Shown here: piece after piece, positions 1 through 6,049 of the stretch
How positions within the stretch are numbered: the first letter of the stretch is position 1
How the letters are laid out: each line of letters opens with the position of its first letter
Assembly: GCA_937895465.1 (NCBI GenBank)
Contig: CALAYY010000067.1
Location: 1 to 6,856 of the forward strand
Reading direction: 5' to 3'
DNA from: an uncultured Clostridia bacterium
GTDB taxonomy: Bacteria > Bacillota > Clostridia > Christensenellales > DUVY01
DNA: 6,856 nt
Program-made: the position numbers and the translations under genes
Notes under the pieces: model-generated
Seen by the model: only the letters and a program-made list of their open reading frames with translations
Databases searched by the model: none
What the model was told of the DNA's origin: nothing

Positions 1-1089
1 GATGAATTCAAGGCGGCTCACAAAGGCGTAGAATTGATTGACGATTCTGTTCAAGTTGTAGGTGAGGGTTTTGATGATACTGTAACTTCAAAGTTTATCA
101 ATGAAAAATATGCCCCCGATGTATTGTATGTATTCTCACCCGGAAGAAACCTTGCTATCCAAAGCAAACTTGCGAAGGTTGCTGATATAAGAAAAAAACA
201 TTCTGATTATGGTAAAGGCTTTCCAGAAGTTGGCGGAGACCCTCAAGCATTAGCATTTTTGGGTAACAGCTTCGGTATTTATTATGAAAAGAGTGCGTTT
301 GCAGATGCTGACTTTGCAAGTTATGGAGCGTTGAAAACCAAACTTAAGACCTTAGCCACATCCAAAATAGTTGACGCAGCAGGCGAAACCAATACATGGC
401 TCAACTATATCGGGCTTCAAAAGATGGGCAAAAAATGGGCAGATGTTCAGATTCCTACTAAGAGTTGGTTCCAAGACAATCGCACGGATTTAGAAGCTGT
501 TTTGACCGAAATGGTTAGCTATATGAGAACTGATCTCAAAATGGGCTCTGATGCGGCTATCCAATACGGCAATGAAAAACAAGCTATGTGGAACGGCGAA
601 AAATCATTTGACGTCAACGGCAACTGGAACGCAGCAGGATTTTATCCTCCTCATTCACAAGCCGGCAAGGCAGGCAATTATGCATTTAGAACTTTTGCTA
701 TCGATGATAATCCTTCAACTGCTAATGTTGATGAGAGCAAATATGTAATGAGCGGATTTTTCCATGGCTGGATGATTTCAAAAAAGTGCTTCAATAACCC
801 CGAAAGACTAAAACTTGCAGTTGATTTTGTCAACAAGCAGTGCAAAAACGTCTTAGAATATCCCGGAATGGCAGCTAACGGCGCTACCAGAGAAGACGAC
901 ACCGCTTTGGCGAAACAGACCAAAGATATTCTAAAAGCTCAAGGCGCAGTTATGTGCTCACCTTTGGATGATAAGTTTTTGGATTCTGCAGCAAAAACTG
1001 CTTTCTTTACAGGTCTTACCAATATGATATTGGGAACAACTACACCCGCACAAGTAATTACAGATACCATAAACGCTTTTATTGTTTAA
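1..1089 (+). CDS. Sugar ABC transporter substrate-binding protein (family 1), 5'-truncated
   Basis: Extracellular solute-binding protein of a CUT1-type carbohydrate ABC transporter; it should capture an oligosaccharide outside the membrane and hand it to the two permeases encoded next. The frame is open from base 1 (reading DEFKAAHKGVELIDD), so the gene starts upstream of the window; the TTG at 34 is an internal Leu codon, not a start. In view are 362 residues. Such proteins are usually about 420-480 residues, so the signal peptide, lipobox Cys and first part of lobe 1 are missing. Family-like features are the APDVLYVFSPGR stretch (early lobe 1), aromatic-rich segments such as WNGEKSFDVNGNWNAAGF (about residues 197-214 of the visible part), and a C-terminal TTPAQVITDTINAF helix where this family typically has a 'TPEQA' motif. 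The ligand cannot be read from sequence; the downstream GH3 enzyme suggests a GlcNAc-containing glycan. Family assignment is firm, substrate is inference. Confidence 0.88.
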   Translation, partial: DEFKAAHKGVELIDDSVQVVGEGFDDTVTSKFINEKYAPDVLYVFSPGRNLAIQSKLAKVADIRKKHSDYGKGFPEVGGDPQALAFLGNSFGIYYEKSAFADADFASYGALKTKLKTLATSKIVDAAGETNTWLNYIGLQKMGKKWADVQIPTKSWFQDNRTDLEAVLTEMVSYMRTDLKMGSDAAIQYGNEKQAMWNGEKSFDVNGNWNAAGFYPPHSQAGKAGNYAFRTFAIDDNPSTANVDESKYVMSGFFHGWMISKKCFNNPERLKLAVDFVNKQCKNVLEYPGMAANGATREDDTALAKQTKDILKAQGAVMCSPLDDKFLDSAAKTAFFTGLTNMILGTTTPAQVITDTINAFIV

Positions 1090-1101
1090 CAAACGAAGGT
1101 C

Positions 1102-1145
1102 TTTTGAGCGTGCAAAAACACCCTTTGCACGCTCAAAAACTTTTT
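1102..1145 (+). terminator. Intra-operon stem-loop, partial terminator / attenuator
   Basis: A perfect 15-bp inverted repeat (1102-1116 with 1124-1138, core GAGCGTGCAAA/TTTGCACGCTC) closes a 7-base loop and begins 12 bases after the stop of the binding-protein gene. A run of five T follows two bases after the stem (1141-1145). The U-run is short and offset, so full termination is unlikely. In many binding-protein-dependent operons a hairpin here protects the binding-protein mRNA 3' end and lowers transcription into the permease genes, giving excess binding protein. That role is inferred by analogy with malE-malF; the structure itself is plain in the sequence. Confidence 0.75.
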
Positions 1146-1158
1146 ATAGGGGAAAGTT

Positions 1159-2025
1159 ATGTATAACAAAAAGAAATATCTGATTGTTCCGCTGTTATTG
1201 CCGCTTTTATTAGTCACTGCATTTTTTATCTTCTATCCAGCAGTAATTAATGTCTATAACGGAGCTTTTGTATTTAGGCACAAATTGGATGACAACCCTA
1301 TTTTTGTAGGATTGAAAAACGTCACTGACCTTCTGGCAGATAAGGTTTTTTGGACAGCGTTGAAAAATACAGGCATCTTAGTTGTTTTGGTTATTTTTGT
1401 TCAGGTGGGGCTTGCCTTAATTTTGGCGTTATTGGTTGACAATATCAACAAAAAATATGCCGCATTTCTCAGGATTATATATTTTATGCCGATAGTTATT
1501 TCTGCCACAGCAATCGGAACAATGTACCTTTTGTTGATACAGCCAACAGGTTTGTTTACAAAATTAGTATTTAAGGATGTTTTCTACTGGCTACCTACCA
1601 ATAATTCTCGAGCGTTATTTGTAGTGATGGCTCCTATACTCTGGCAATACATCGGCTTTTATTTTGTTATCTTGCTTACTGGACTTTCAACTATACCAGA
1701 AGAGTATAAAGAAGCGGCATTAATTGACGGTGCATCCAAAATGCAGGTAATAAGACATATTACTATACCAATGCTATGGAATGTTTTAAGAACTTGTATG
1801 GTGCTTGCAATAACAGGGGCATTAAAGGTTTTTGATCTTCCTCATACGATAGCAGTACATGGAGCGCCCGCTCAGCAGACTGTTTTTATGGGCACATATA
1901 ATTATTATCTTTACAGTGCTACGAGGTTAGGTCAGTCTGCCGTGTATTCAGTGTTTATAGTTTTGATAGGAGTGCTGGTGTCATTGCTTTCTAACGCAGT
2001 TTTGAGAGAAAATAAGGATATATGA
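1159..2025 (+). CDS. Sugar ABC transporter permease, MalF/UgpA type
   Basis: Inner-membrane permease of the CUT1 carbohydrate transporter (binding-protein-dependent transport family, BPD_transp_1). Its 288 residues match the usual 280-310 of the short MalF-like subunits. About six hydrophobic segments are visible: roughly 8-30, 72-94, 103-127, 152-176, 212-225 and 261-282. The cytoplasmic EAA loop that docks onto the ATPase is at about 179-204 (IPEEYKEAALIDGA followed by the spaced ITIP), with E185, A186, D190 and G191 all conserved. The start at 1159 is set by an AGGGGAAAG Shine-Dalgarno directly upstream and by the positively charged MYNKKKY N-terminus before the first membrane segment. The gene ends in a 4-base ATGA overlap with the next permease, indicating translational coupling. 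No ATPase gene is present; such transporters commonly share an MsmX-type ATPase encoded elsewhere. Confidence 0.93.
   Translation: MYNKKKYLIVPLLLPLLLVTAFFIFYPAVINVYNGAFVFRHKLDDNPIFVGLKNVTDLLADKVFWTALKNTGILVVLVIFVQVGLALILALLVDNINKKYAAFLRIIYFMPIVISATAIGTMYLLLIQPTGLFTKLVFKDVFYWLPTNNSRALFVVMAPILWQYIGFYFVILLTGLSTIPEEYKEAALIDGASKMQVIRHITIPMLWNVLRTCMVLAITGALKVFDLPHTIAVHGAPAQQTVFMGTYNYYLYSATRLGQSAVYSVFIVLIGVLVSLLSNAVLRENKDI
2014..2018 (+). promoter_or_regulatory. Shine-Dalgarno for the second permease, favours ATG at 2028
   Basis: AAGGA lies within the end of the first permease gene. It is only 3 bases from the ATG at 2022 but 9 bases from the in-frame ATG at 2028, so the second Met is better placed for initiation. 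The choice changes the protein by two residues only. Confidence 0.5.
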
Positions 2026-2891
2026 TTATGAAGGGGATAAAACAAACTCAAAAATCGAAAAAAAACATCATAATGGTGTTGATATATATCGCTCTTACGC
2101 TCTGGGCATTGCTTGCTGTTGTTCCGCTTATATGGACATTTTTGTCTTCATTTAAGCCAAGATTTCATATTGTGTCCCGACCGTTAGAATTGCCCTTTAA
2201 TAAATATTTTACATTGGAAAATTATGATAGAATTTTTGGCGGTTCATTAAATATACTTATTGCTTATCTTAATAGCTTTTATATAAGCATATTAGTAGTT
2301 GTTTTTACGGTTATTATTTCTATACTGGCAGCTTTTGTGCTGGCAAGATTTAAATTTAGATTAAAACCCTTAGTTGAAATAATTGTCGTAGCATGTATGA
2401 TGTTTCCGTCTTTTGCGCTTTTGTTCCCTATCATTAGAATACTTGCTGCTATTAACTTATTTGGAACAAAGACAGGAGTGGTTTTGCCGCAAGTTGCGCT
2501 TAATATAGGTTTTACTACACTGCTGCTTACAGGCTTTTTAAAAAGTCTGCCCATTGAGGTGGAAGAAGCCGCCTATATAGACGGAGCAAAAATCCCAAGA
2601 GTTTTGATTTTTATTATTGTGCCGATGATGAAAAGCGCAATTGTAACATCTATGATTTTTGTGTTTATTTGGAGTTATAATGATTTGTTTTTGCAGATGA
2701 TTATTATTTTCAATCAAAAGGACTATCCCGTATCGCTTTTGCTTAACAAGCTATTCTCAAAAGAAGGCGGCTATGACCATGGAAAAATGGCGGCGGCAGT
2801 AATAATGGTATCATTTCCTATAATGCTTGTTTATTTTCTGTTACAACGCCATATTATCAAGGGACTGACAGCCGGAGCTGTTAAGGGATAA
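2022..2891 (+). CDS. Sugar ABC transporter permease, MalG/UgpE type
   Basis: Second membrane subunit of the CUT1 transporter, pairing with the preceding MalF-type permease. It has 289 residues (family about 270-300). Visible parts in order are a Lys-rich N-terminus (4-14), a first membrane helix (about 16-41), a periplasmic segment with the typical LENYDRIFGG (65-74), further helices at about 85-108, 115-145, 150-170, 205-230 and 258-276, the EAA loop at 178-200 (E181, A183, A184, D187, G188) and the MalG-type C-terminus QRHIIKGLTAGAVKG (275-289), which is very characteristic. It overlaps the first permease by 4 bases (ATGA); ATG 2028 is an equally possible start with better Shine-Dalgarno spacing. 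The next gene starts 18 bases downstream, so all these genes probably share one transcript. Cargo is not evident from the permease sequence. Confidence 0.94.
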   Translation: MIMKGIKQTQKSKKNIIMVLIYIALTLWALLAVVPLIWTFLSSFKPRFHIVSRPLELPFNKYFTLENYDRIFGGSLNILIAYLNSFYISILVVVFTVIISILAAFVLARFKFRLKPLVEIIVVACMMFPSFALLFPIIRILAAINLFGTKTGVVLPQVALNIGFTTLLLTGFLKSLPIEVEEAAYIDGAKIPRVLIFIIVPMMKSAIVTSMIFVFIWSYNDLFLQMIIIFNQKDYPVSLLLNKLFSKEGGYDHGKMAAAVIMVSFPIMLVYFLLQRHIIKGLTAGAVKG

Positions 2892-2909
2892 AAATATTTT
2901 GGAGCTATT

Positions 2910-4790
2910 ATGACAACTTTGCTTGAACAAAAGATCGGACAGCTTATGCTTGTGGGCTTTTCAGGCACTAATGCTGATGATTTGATAGAAAACATCAAAA
3001 AATACAACTTTGGAAATATTATTTTATTTACACGCAATATTAAATCTGCTTCTCAGGTACAAGATATGTGCAACGAGATTCAACAAGCCGCTATAAAATA
3101 TAACGGTACGCCTTGTTTTATTGCACTTGACCAAGAAGGCGGAAGCGTAAGAAGAATTTATGACGAGATTACTAATACACCCGGTGCAATGGCTATTGCT
3201 GCAGCCTCTGCAAAATATCCCCAAGCCGCCGCAATAATAGGCAGTATTTTGGGTGCAGAATTAAAAGCTTTGGGAATCAATCTCAATCTTGCGCCTGTAG
3301 TTGATATCAACAGCAATCCGCTTAACCCGATAATTGCAATAAGGTCGTTTGGAGATGACCCATATATCGTAAAAAAGCTTGCGACTGACTTTGCCAAGGC
3401 ACAGCAACATAACGGCATAATGTCTTGCTACAAGCATTTTTTGGGACATGGGGATGTGGATATTGATTCGCATATTGACCTACCCAGAATAAACAAGACC
3501 ATAGAAGAATTAAGAAGGCTGGAGCTTATACCTTATAATGAAATTGCGGCTGACGCCATAATGACAGCACATATACTTTTTGATAAGATAGACGACAAAT
3601 TTCCTGCTTCTATATCCAAGACAATAATCGACGGAATTTTGAGAAAAGAACTCAAATATAAGGGTTTGGTTATTACAGATTGTTTTGAAATGACAGGGCT
3701 TATTCAGACATTTTCATTTGAGGAAGCGGCGGTATTTGCTATTAATGCAGGCACTGATATTATTACAGTCAGTCATACCTTTGGAAGACAGCTTACAGTC
3801 AGGAATGCATTATTAAACGCAGTCAATAACGGTAAAATTTCTTATGAGGTTTTGGAAAAATCCCTTAATCGAATAGCTGAGTTTAAAAAACGCTATGCAC
3901 TAAAAAGTCCTGAGCAAGAAATTGATTTTGAAAAAAACAGACATCTTTCAGAAAAAATCAGCAATGCCAGCATAACGCTTGCAAGCGGTCAGCCTTTTGA
4001 GGTAGATAACGGCACTGTTGTAATAGGCGTAACCAATTATGTAAGCTCGATTGCAGAAGACTATAATATGGAAAAAATGGACATTGCCAAAATCATAGGA
4101 GAAGAATTTGGCATACCGTATATAAGCATAGACAATAAAAACTTCAATACAAGTGATATGCTGGCTTTTGCCAAAGACAAAAAGGTAATCTTAGCTTTAT
4201 CGGATTCCCATCTGACACTAGTTCAAAAGGTCTTATATTCCTCATTACGCCAAACCAATCATGAAATCATGCTGATATCATTACGCACTCCTTACGATAT
4301 ATTAGACCAGCAAAAGCCGGCTTGTCACATCTGTATATATGAATACACTTCAATGTCTGTAAAATCCTTATTAAAGTTTTTGCACGGCGGAAAAGCAGAG
4401 GGAAGACTGCCCGTTAACTTGGGCAAGTATTCTGAGCAGTATATAAGAGAAAACACGTCCAAAAGCATTTTTCTTGACAATGTTATCAAATATATGAAGC
4501 AAAACTTCGGGCAAAAACTCACTCTTGACAATGTAGCAGAAAAGTTTTTGATAACAGGCGGACACCTTTGCAAGCTGTTTAAACGAAAGCTCAAGAAAAG
4601 TTTTGTCGATGTTCTCAATGAAATCCGTGTAGGCGAATCCAAACGCCTTCTTAACTCCACTAACCTAAAAGTCTATGAAGTAGCATACCTTTGCGGTTAT
4701 ACTGACAGCAATTATTTTGTAAGACTGTTCAAAAATTATAACGGCATGACCCCCAACGACTATCGAAAAAATTACAACCTTTATGATTAA
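2910..4790 (+). CDS. GH3 beta-N-acetylhexosaminidase (NagZ-like) fused to AraC-type HTH domain
   Basis: A 626-residue protein with no signal peptide or membrane helix, so cytoplasmic. Domain order: GH3 catalytic barrel (about 4-335), GH3 C-terminal-like alpha/beta domain (about 350-505, with RTPYDI at 459-464 and GRLPVNL at 498-504), then an AraC-family double helix-turn-helix (about 520-622). Catalytic features of the N-acetylglucosaminidase branch are present: LDQEGG at 73-78, R145 in RSFGDDP, KHFLGHGD at 175-182, the Asp-His general acid pair D186/H188 in DSHIDLP, and nucleophile D257 in VITDCFEM. The AraC part ends in the family signature, from VYEVAYLCGYTDSNYF (588-603) to MTPNDYRK (613-620). 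Plain NagZ has about 340 residues and two-domain GH3 enzymes about 500-600; the HTH is an addition. A GGAG Shine-Dalgarno lies 5 bases before the ATG. Expected reaction: release of terminal GlcNAc from an imported chito- or muro-oligosaccharide. Inference: the enzyme domain doubles as the ligand sensor for the regulator. Phosphorylase activity, known in some GH3 N-acetylglucosaminidases, is not excluded. Confidence 0.92.
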   Translation: MTTLLEQKIGQLMLVGFSGTNADDLIENIKKYNFGNIILFTRNIKSASQVQDMCNEIQQAAIKYNGTPCFIALDQEGGSVRRIYDEITNTPGAMAIAAASAKYPQAAAIIGSILGAELKALGINLNLAPVVDINSNPLNPIIAIRSFGDDPYIVKKLATDFAKAQQHNGIMSCYKHFLGHGDVDIDSHIDLPRINKTIEELRRLELIPYNEIAADAIMTAHILFDKIDDKFPASISKTIIDGILRKELKYKGLVITDCFEMTGLIQTFSFEEAAVFAINAGTDIITVSHTFGRQLTVRNALLNAVNNGKISYEVLEKSLNRIAEFKKRYALKSPEQEIDFEKNRHLSEKISNASITLASGQPFEVDNGTVVIGVTNYVSSIAEDYNMEKMDIAKIIGEEFGIPYISIDNKNFNTSDMLAFAKDKKVILALSDSHLTLVQKVLYSSLRQTNHEIMLISLRTPYDILDQQKPACHICIYEYTSMSVKSLLKFLHGGKAEGRLPVNLGKYSEQYIRENTSKSIFLDNVIKYMKQNFGQKLTLDNVAEKFLITGGHLCKLFKRKLKKSFVDVLNEIRVGESKRLLNSTNLKVYEVAYLCGYTDSNYFVRLFKNYNGMTPNDYRKNYNLYD

Positions 4791-4864
4791 GTAAAAAATA
4801 TAATAAGCTATGAAGCAAATGGGTTTTGATCTTTTGCCTTATTTATGCAATTACAAACAACAAA

Positions 4865-4883
4865 ATATTTTTAAAAATATAAT
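4865..4883 (+). promoter_or_regulatory. Candidate -10 box with overlapping AT palindrome
   Basis: In the 157-base gap before the membrane-protein gene, a TATAAT hexamer (4878-4883) overlaps a 16-base perfect palindrome made only of A and T (4865-4880). The nearest -35-like hexamer, TTACAA at 4851-4856, is 21 bases away, too far for a standard sigma-A promoter. A promoter is expected in this gap because the gene seems independent of the sugar operon, but this exact placement is weak, and an all-A/T palindrome is not rare in such DNA. Confidence 0.3.
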
Positions 4884-4947
4884 GCATTCATACATTAAAT
4901 ATGGTGAAATTATTTAAAAGAAGCGTGCAATATAAAGAGGTGAAGTT

Positions 4948-5559
4948 ATGACAATTGATTCATTAGAAACGATATTATTAACTTGTATTTTTATAGTTCC
5001 TGGTTTTTTAATTGATGGGATAGTAAATGCTTTTTCTCCTTATGGGAAGAGAAAAGAGTATGTGTATTTTTTATACTGTCTTTTTTATAGCGTGTTACAT
5101 TACGCAGTTTTTGGTTGGGCATACATTTTAATCTGGAAGATATTAGCGTGGCGCTTATTGATAATACTTGGCATAACATTAATTGGTGCGATTTTTTTAG
5201 GTGTAGTAATAGGGCTTTTTAAGTCGAGAACATGGCTTCGTAAACTTCTAAACTTTTTAAAATGTAATATAAGCAATCCAATACCTTCAGCGTGGGATTA
5301 TTTATTTTCTAAACAAAAATCATGTTTTATAATTGTAACATTAAATGATGGTCAAATCGTATATGGATTATATAGTACAAATTCTTTTTCATCTTCAGAT
5401 TGTGATGAAAGAGATATTTATATTGAGAAAATTTATAGTATTGATGAAAATAATGTTTGGATTGACGATTCAAAAAGTTTAGGTATTTATTTAGCCTATT
5501 CTCAAATCAAAACAATAGAATTTTTAGAAGGAGGAAATGAAAATGCCACAGAAGAATAA
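4948..5559 (+). CDS. DUF6338-like membrane protein of unknown function
   Basis: A 203-residue protein of unknown function whose layout matches what I recall of the DUF6338 family. The N-terminal half is membrane-embedded: hydrophobic segments at about 6-26 (with IVPGF at 16-20), 38-62 and 67-91. It is followed by a basic stretch (92-105), then a soluble domain of about 100 residues, probably cytoplasmic, starting with the family-like PSAWDYLFS (113-121). Next come TLNDGQIVYGLY (131-142), where the family often has a 'L.DG..v.G.y' strand, SFSSS (146-150), ERDIYIEKIYSID (154-166) and a final IKTIEFLEGG strand. The compact beta-rich tail looks like a small ligand- or protein-binding module with no catalytic motif visible. 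The start is supported by AGAGGTG at about 4936-4942. The last 17 bases overlap the next small gene, whose Shine-Dalgarno lies inside this one, implying coupled translation. It is visibly more AT-rich than the flanking genes. Confidence 0.75.
   Translation: MTIDSLETILLTCIFIVPGFLIDGIVNAFSPYGKRKEYVYFLYCLFYSVLHYAVFGWAYILIWKILAWRLLIILGITLIGAIFLGVVIGLFKSRTWLRKLLNFLKCNISNPIPSAWDYLFSKQKSCFIIVTLNDGQIVYGLYSTNSFSSSDCDERDIYIEKIYSIDENNVWIDDSKSLGIYLAYSQIKTIEFLEGGNENATEE
5528..5534 (+). promoter_or_regulatory. Strong Shine-Dalgarno inside the upstream gene
   Basis: A full AAGGAGG lies in the 3' end of the membrane-protein gene. It stands 2 bases from the ATG at 5537 and 8 bases from the in-frame ATG at 5543, so 5543 is the likely start of the small protein. 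A perfect match to the anti-Shine-Dalgarno at this spot is strong evidence that the short downstream frame is really translated. Confidence 0.8.
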
Positions 5560-5713
5560 CAAGAAAACGTATGGTTATCAACCTCAAGAGGGTGTATGTG
5601 AAGGTTATCAACCAAGTCAAGAAAGGGGATATAAGCCGGATAAAAGTAATGATAATTTCAAGCCTATACCTCCTAATAAAGGTACAAAATTGCAACCTGA
5701 TAAGAAAAAATAA
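5543..5713 (+). CDS. Small Lys/Pro-rich protein with GYQP repeats (56 aa)
   Basis: A 56-residue, hydrophilic, very basic protein without a signal peptide or membrane helix and probably disordered. It carries a short repeated motif: GYQP at 11-14, GYQP at 21-24 and GYKP at 29-32, followed by NFKPIPPNKG and a LQPDKKK tail. A single Cys lies at 19. The reading frame is supported by a full AAGGAGG 8 bases before the ATG at 5543 (a start at 5537 would add MK) and by its 17-base overlap with the preceding membrane-protein gene. From memory, short proteins with repeated GYQP motifs are found next to DUF6338 genes in other bacteria, but I cannot verify that here. The function is unknown; a disordered basic partner that binds the cytoplasmic domain of the membrane protein, or lipid headgroups or nucleic acid, is speculation. 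It is easily missed by gene callers because of its length. Confidence 0.72.
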   Translation: MPQKNNKKTYGYQPQEGVCEGYQPSQERGYKPDKSNDNFKPIPPNKGTKLQPDKKK

Positions 5714-5780
5714 AGATGATATCAAGTACATTCATTAATAATTAAGATTATGCGATAAGAATAATCATGTTTATATGTTG

Positions 5781-5810
5781 AAAATTGATTAAAATTATCA
5801 AGCTTTTTTT
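5781..5810 (+). terminator. Weak intrinsic terminator candidate
   Basis: TTGAT (5785-5789) pairs with ATCAA (5797-5801) across a 7-base loop. The stem is followed by GC and then seven T (5804-5810); an A4 run before the stem can pair with the start of the T run. The stem is short and has little G/C, so this is tentative, but it is the only T-run hairpin downstream of the membrane-protein/GYQP pair. Confidence 0.35.
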
Positions 5811-5930
5811 CTCAAAAGACAGATGATTAATTTTGCAGATTTAGAAAGCATTATAAAAGACTTAATCAAAAAAGACCTTTATCTAAAATCTTCCGTTTTC
5901 ATTGCACTTTATATTTCTGTAATAAATTAA

Positions 5931-5977
5931 TCCTCAGTCACTTCGTGACAGCTCCTTTTGACAAAGGAGCCTGTGGA
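5931..5977. repeat. Three-way-junction palindromic repeat element
   Basis: A compact 47-base element folds completely. An outer stem pairs 5931-5937 with 5971-5977 (6 of 7 pairs). One inner hairpin is GTCAC-TTC-GTGAC (5937-5949, sharing the last G of the outer stem), and a second is GCTCCTTT-TGAC-AAAGGAGC (5951-5970). It is the most G/C-rich stretch in an otherwise AT-rich gap. Its sequence style (TCAGTCACTTCGTGACAGCTC) resembles high-copy interspersed palindromes I recall from clostridial genomes, comparable to REP/MITE-type elements. Only one copy lies in this window, so the repeat status is inferred, while the fold is direct. Confidence 0.6.
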
Positions 5978-6049
5978 TTTTATTATCTTAACAGCAAATA
6001 AAAGAAAAAACCTTCTTTAAAAAAATTTTGCAAATCAGAAGAAAAATAT

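Noticed and set aside
34..36. TTG as a possible start of the substrate-binding protein
   Set aside because: The frame is open to base 1, the family needs about 80-100 more N-terminal residues including a signal peptide, and no Shine-Dalgarno precedes it.
551..748. Plus-strand 65-codon frame inside the substrate-binding protein gene
   Set aside because: An out-of-frame shadow with low-complexity translation and no initiation signal.
678..923. Minus-strand open frame opposite the substrate-binding protein
   Set aside because: It lies wholly over a confident + strand gene and its translation has no recognisable domain; the same applies to minus-strand frames at 2279-2554, 3158-3418, 4325-4660, 5507-5731 and 6289-6846.
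4812..4839. Possible terminator after the GH3-AraC gene (AAGCAAA pairing with TTTTGCCTT)
   Set aside because: The stem has a bulge and a weak A/T base, and no T-run follows, so it is not convincing; no clear terminator for the sugar operon is seen.
4922..4930. Nine-base AGCGTGCAA shared with the hairpin at 1107-1115
   Set aside because: A single 9-base match over nearly 7 kb is compatible with chance, and the second copy forms no hairpin.
5746..5766. GATTAT/ATAATC inverted repeat after the small gene
   Set aside because: Six A/T-rich pairs with a 9-base loop and no T-run; unlikely to be a terminator.
5823..5930. 35-codon frame beginning MINFADLESI
   Set aside because: No Shine-Dalgarno, no recognisable homology, and AT-rich DNA easily gives frames of this size; it could be a gene remnant but there is no positive evidence.
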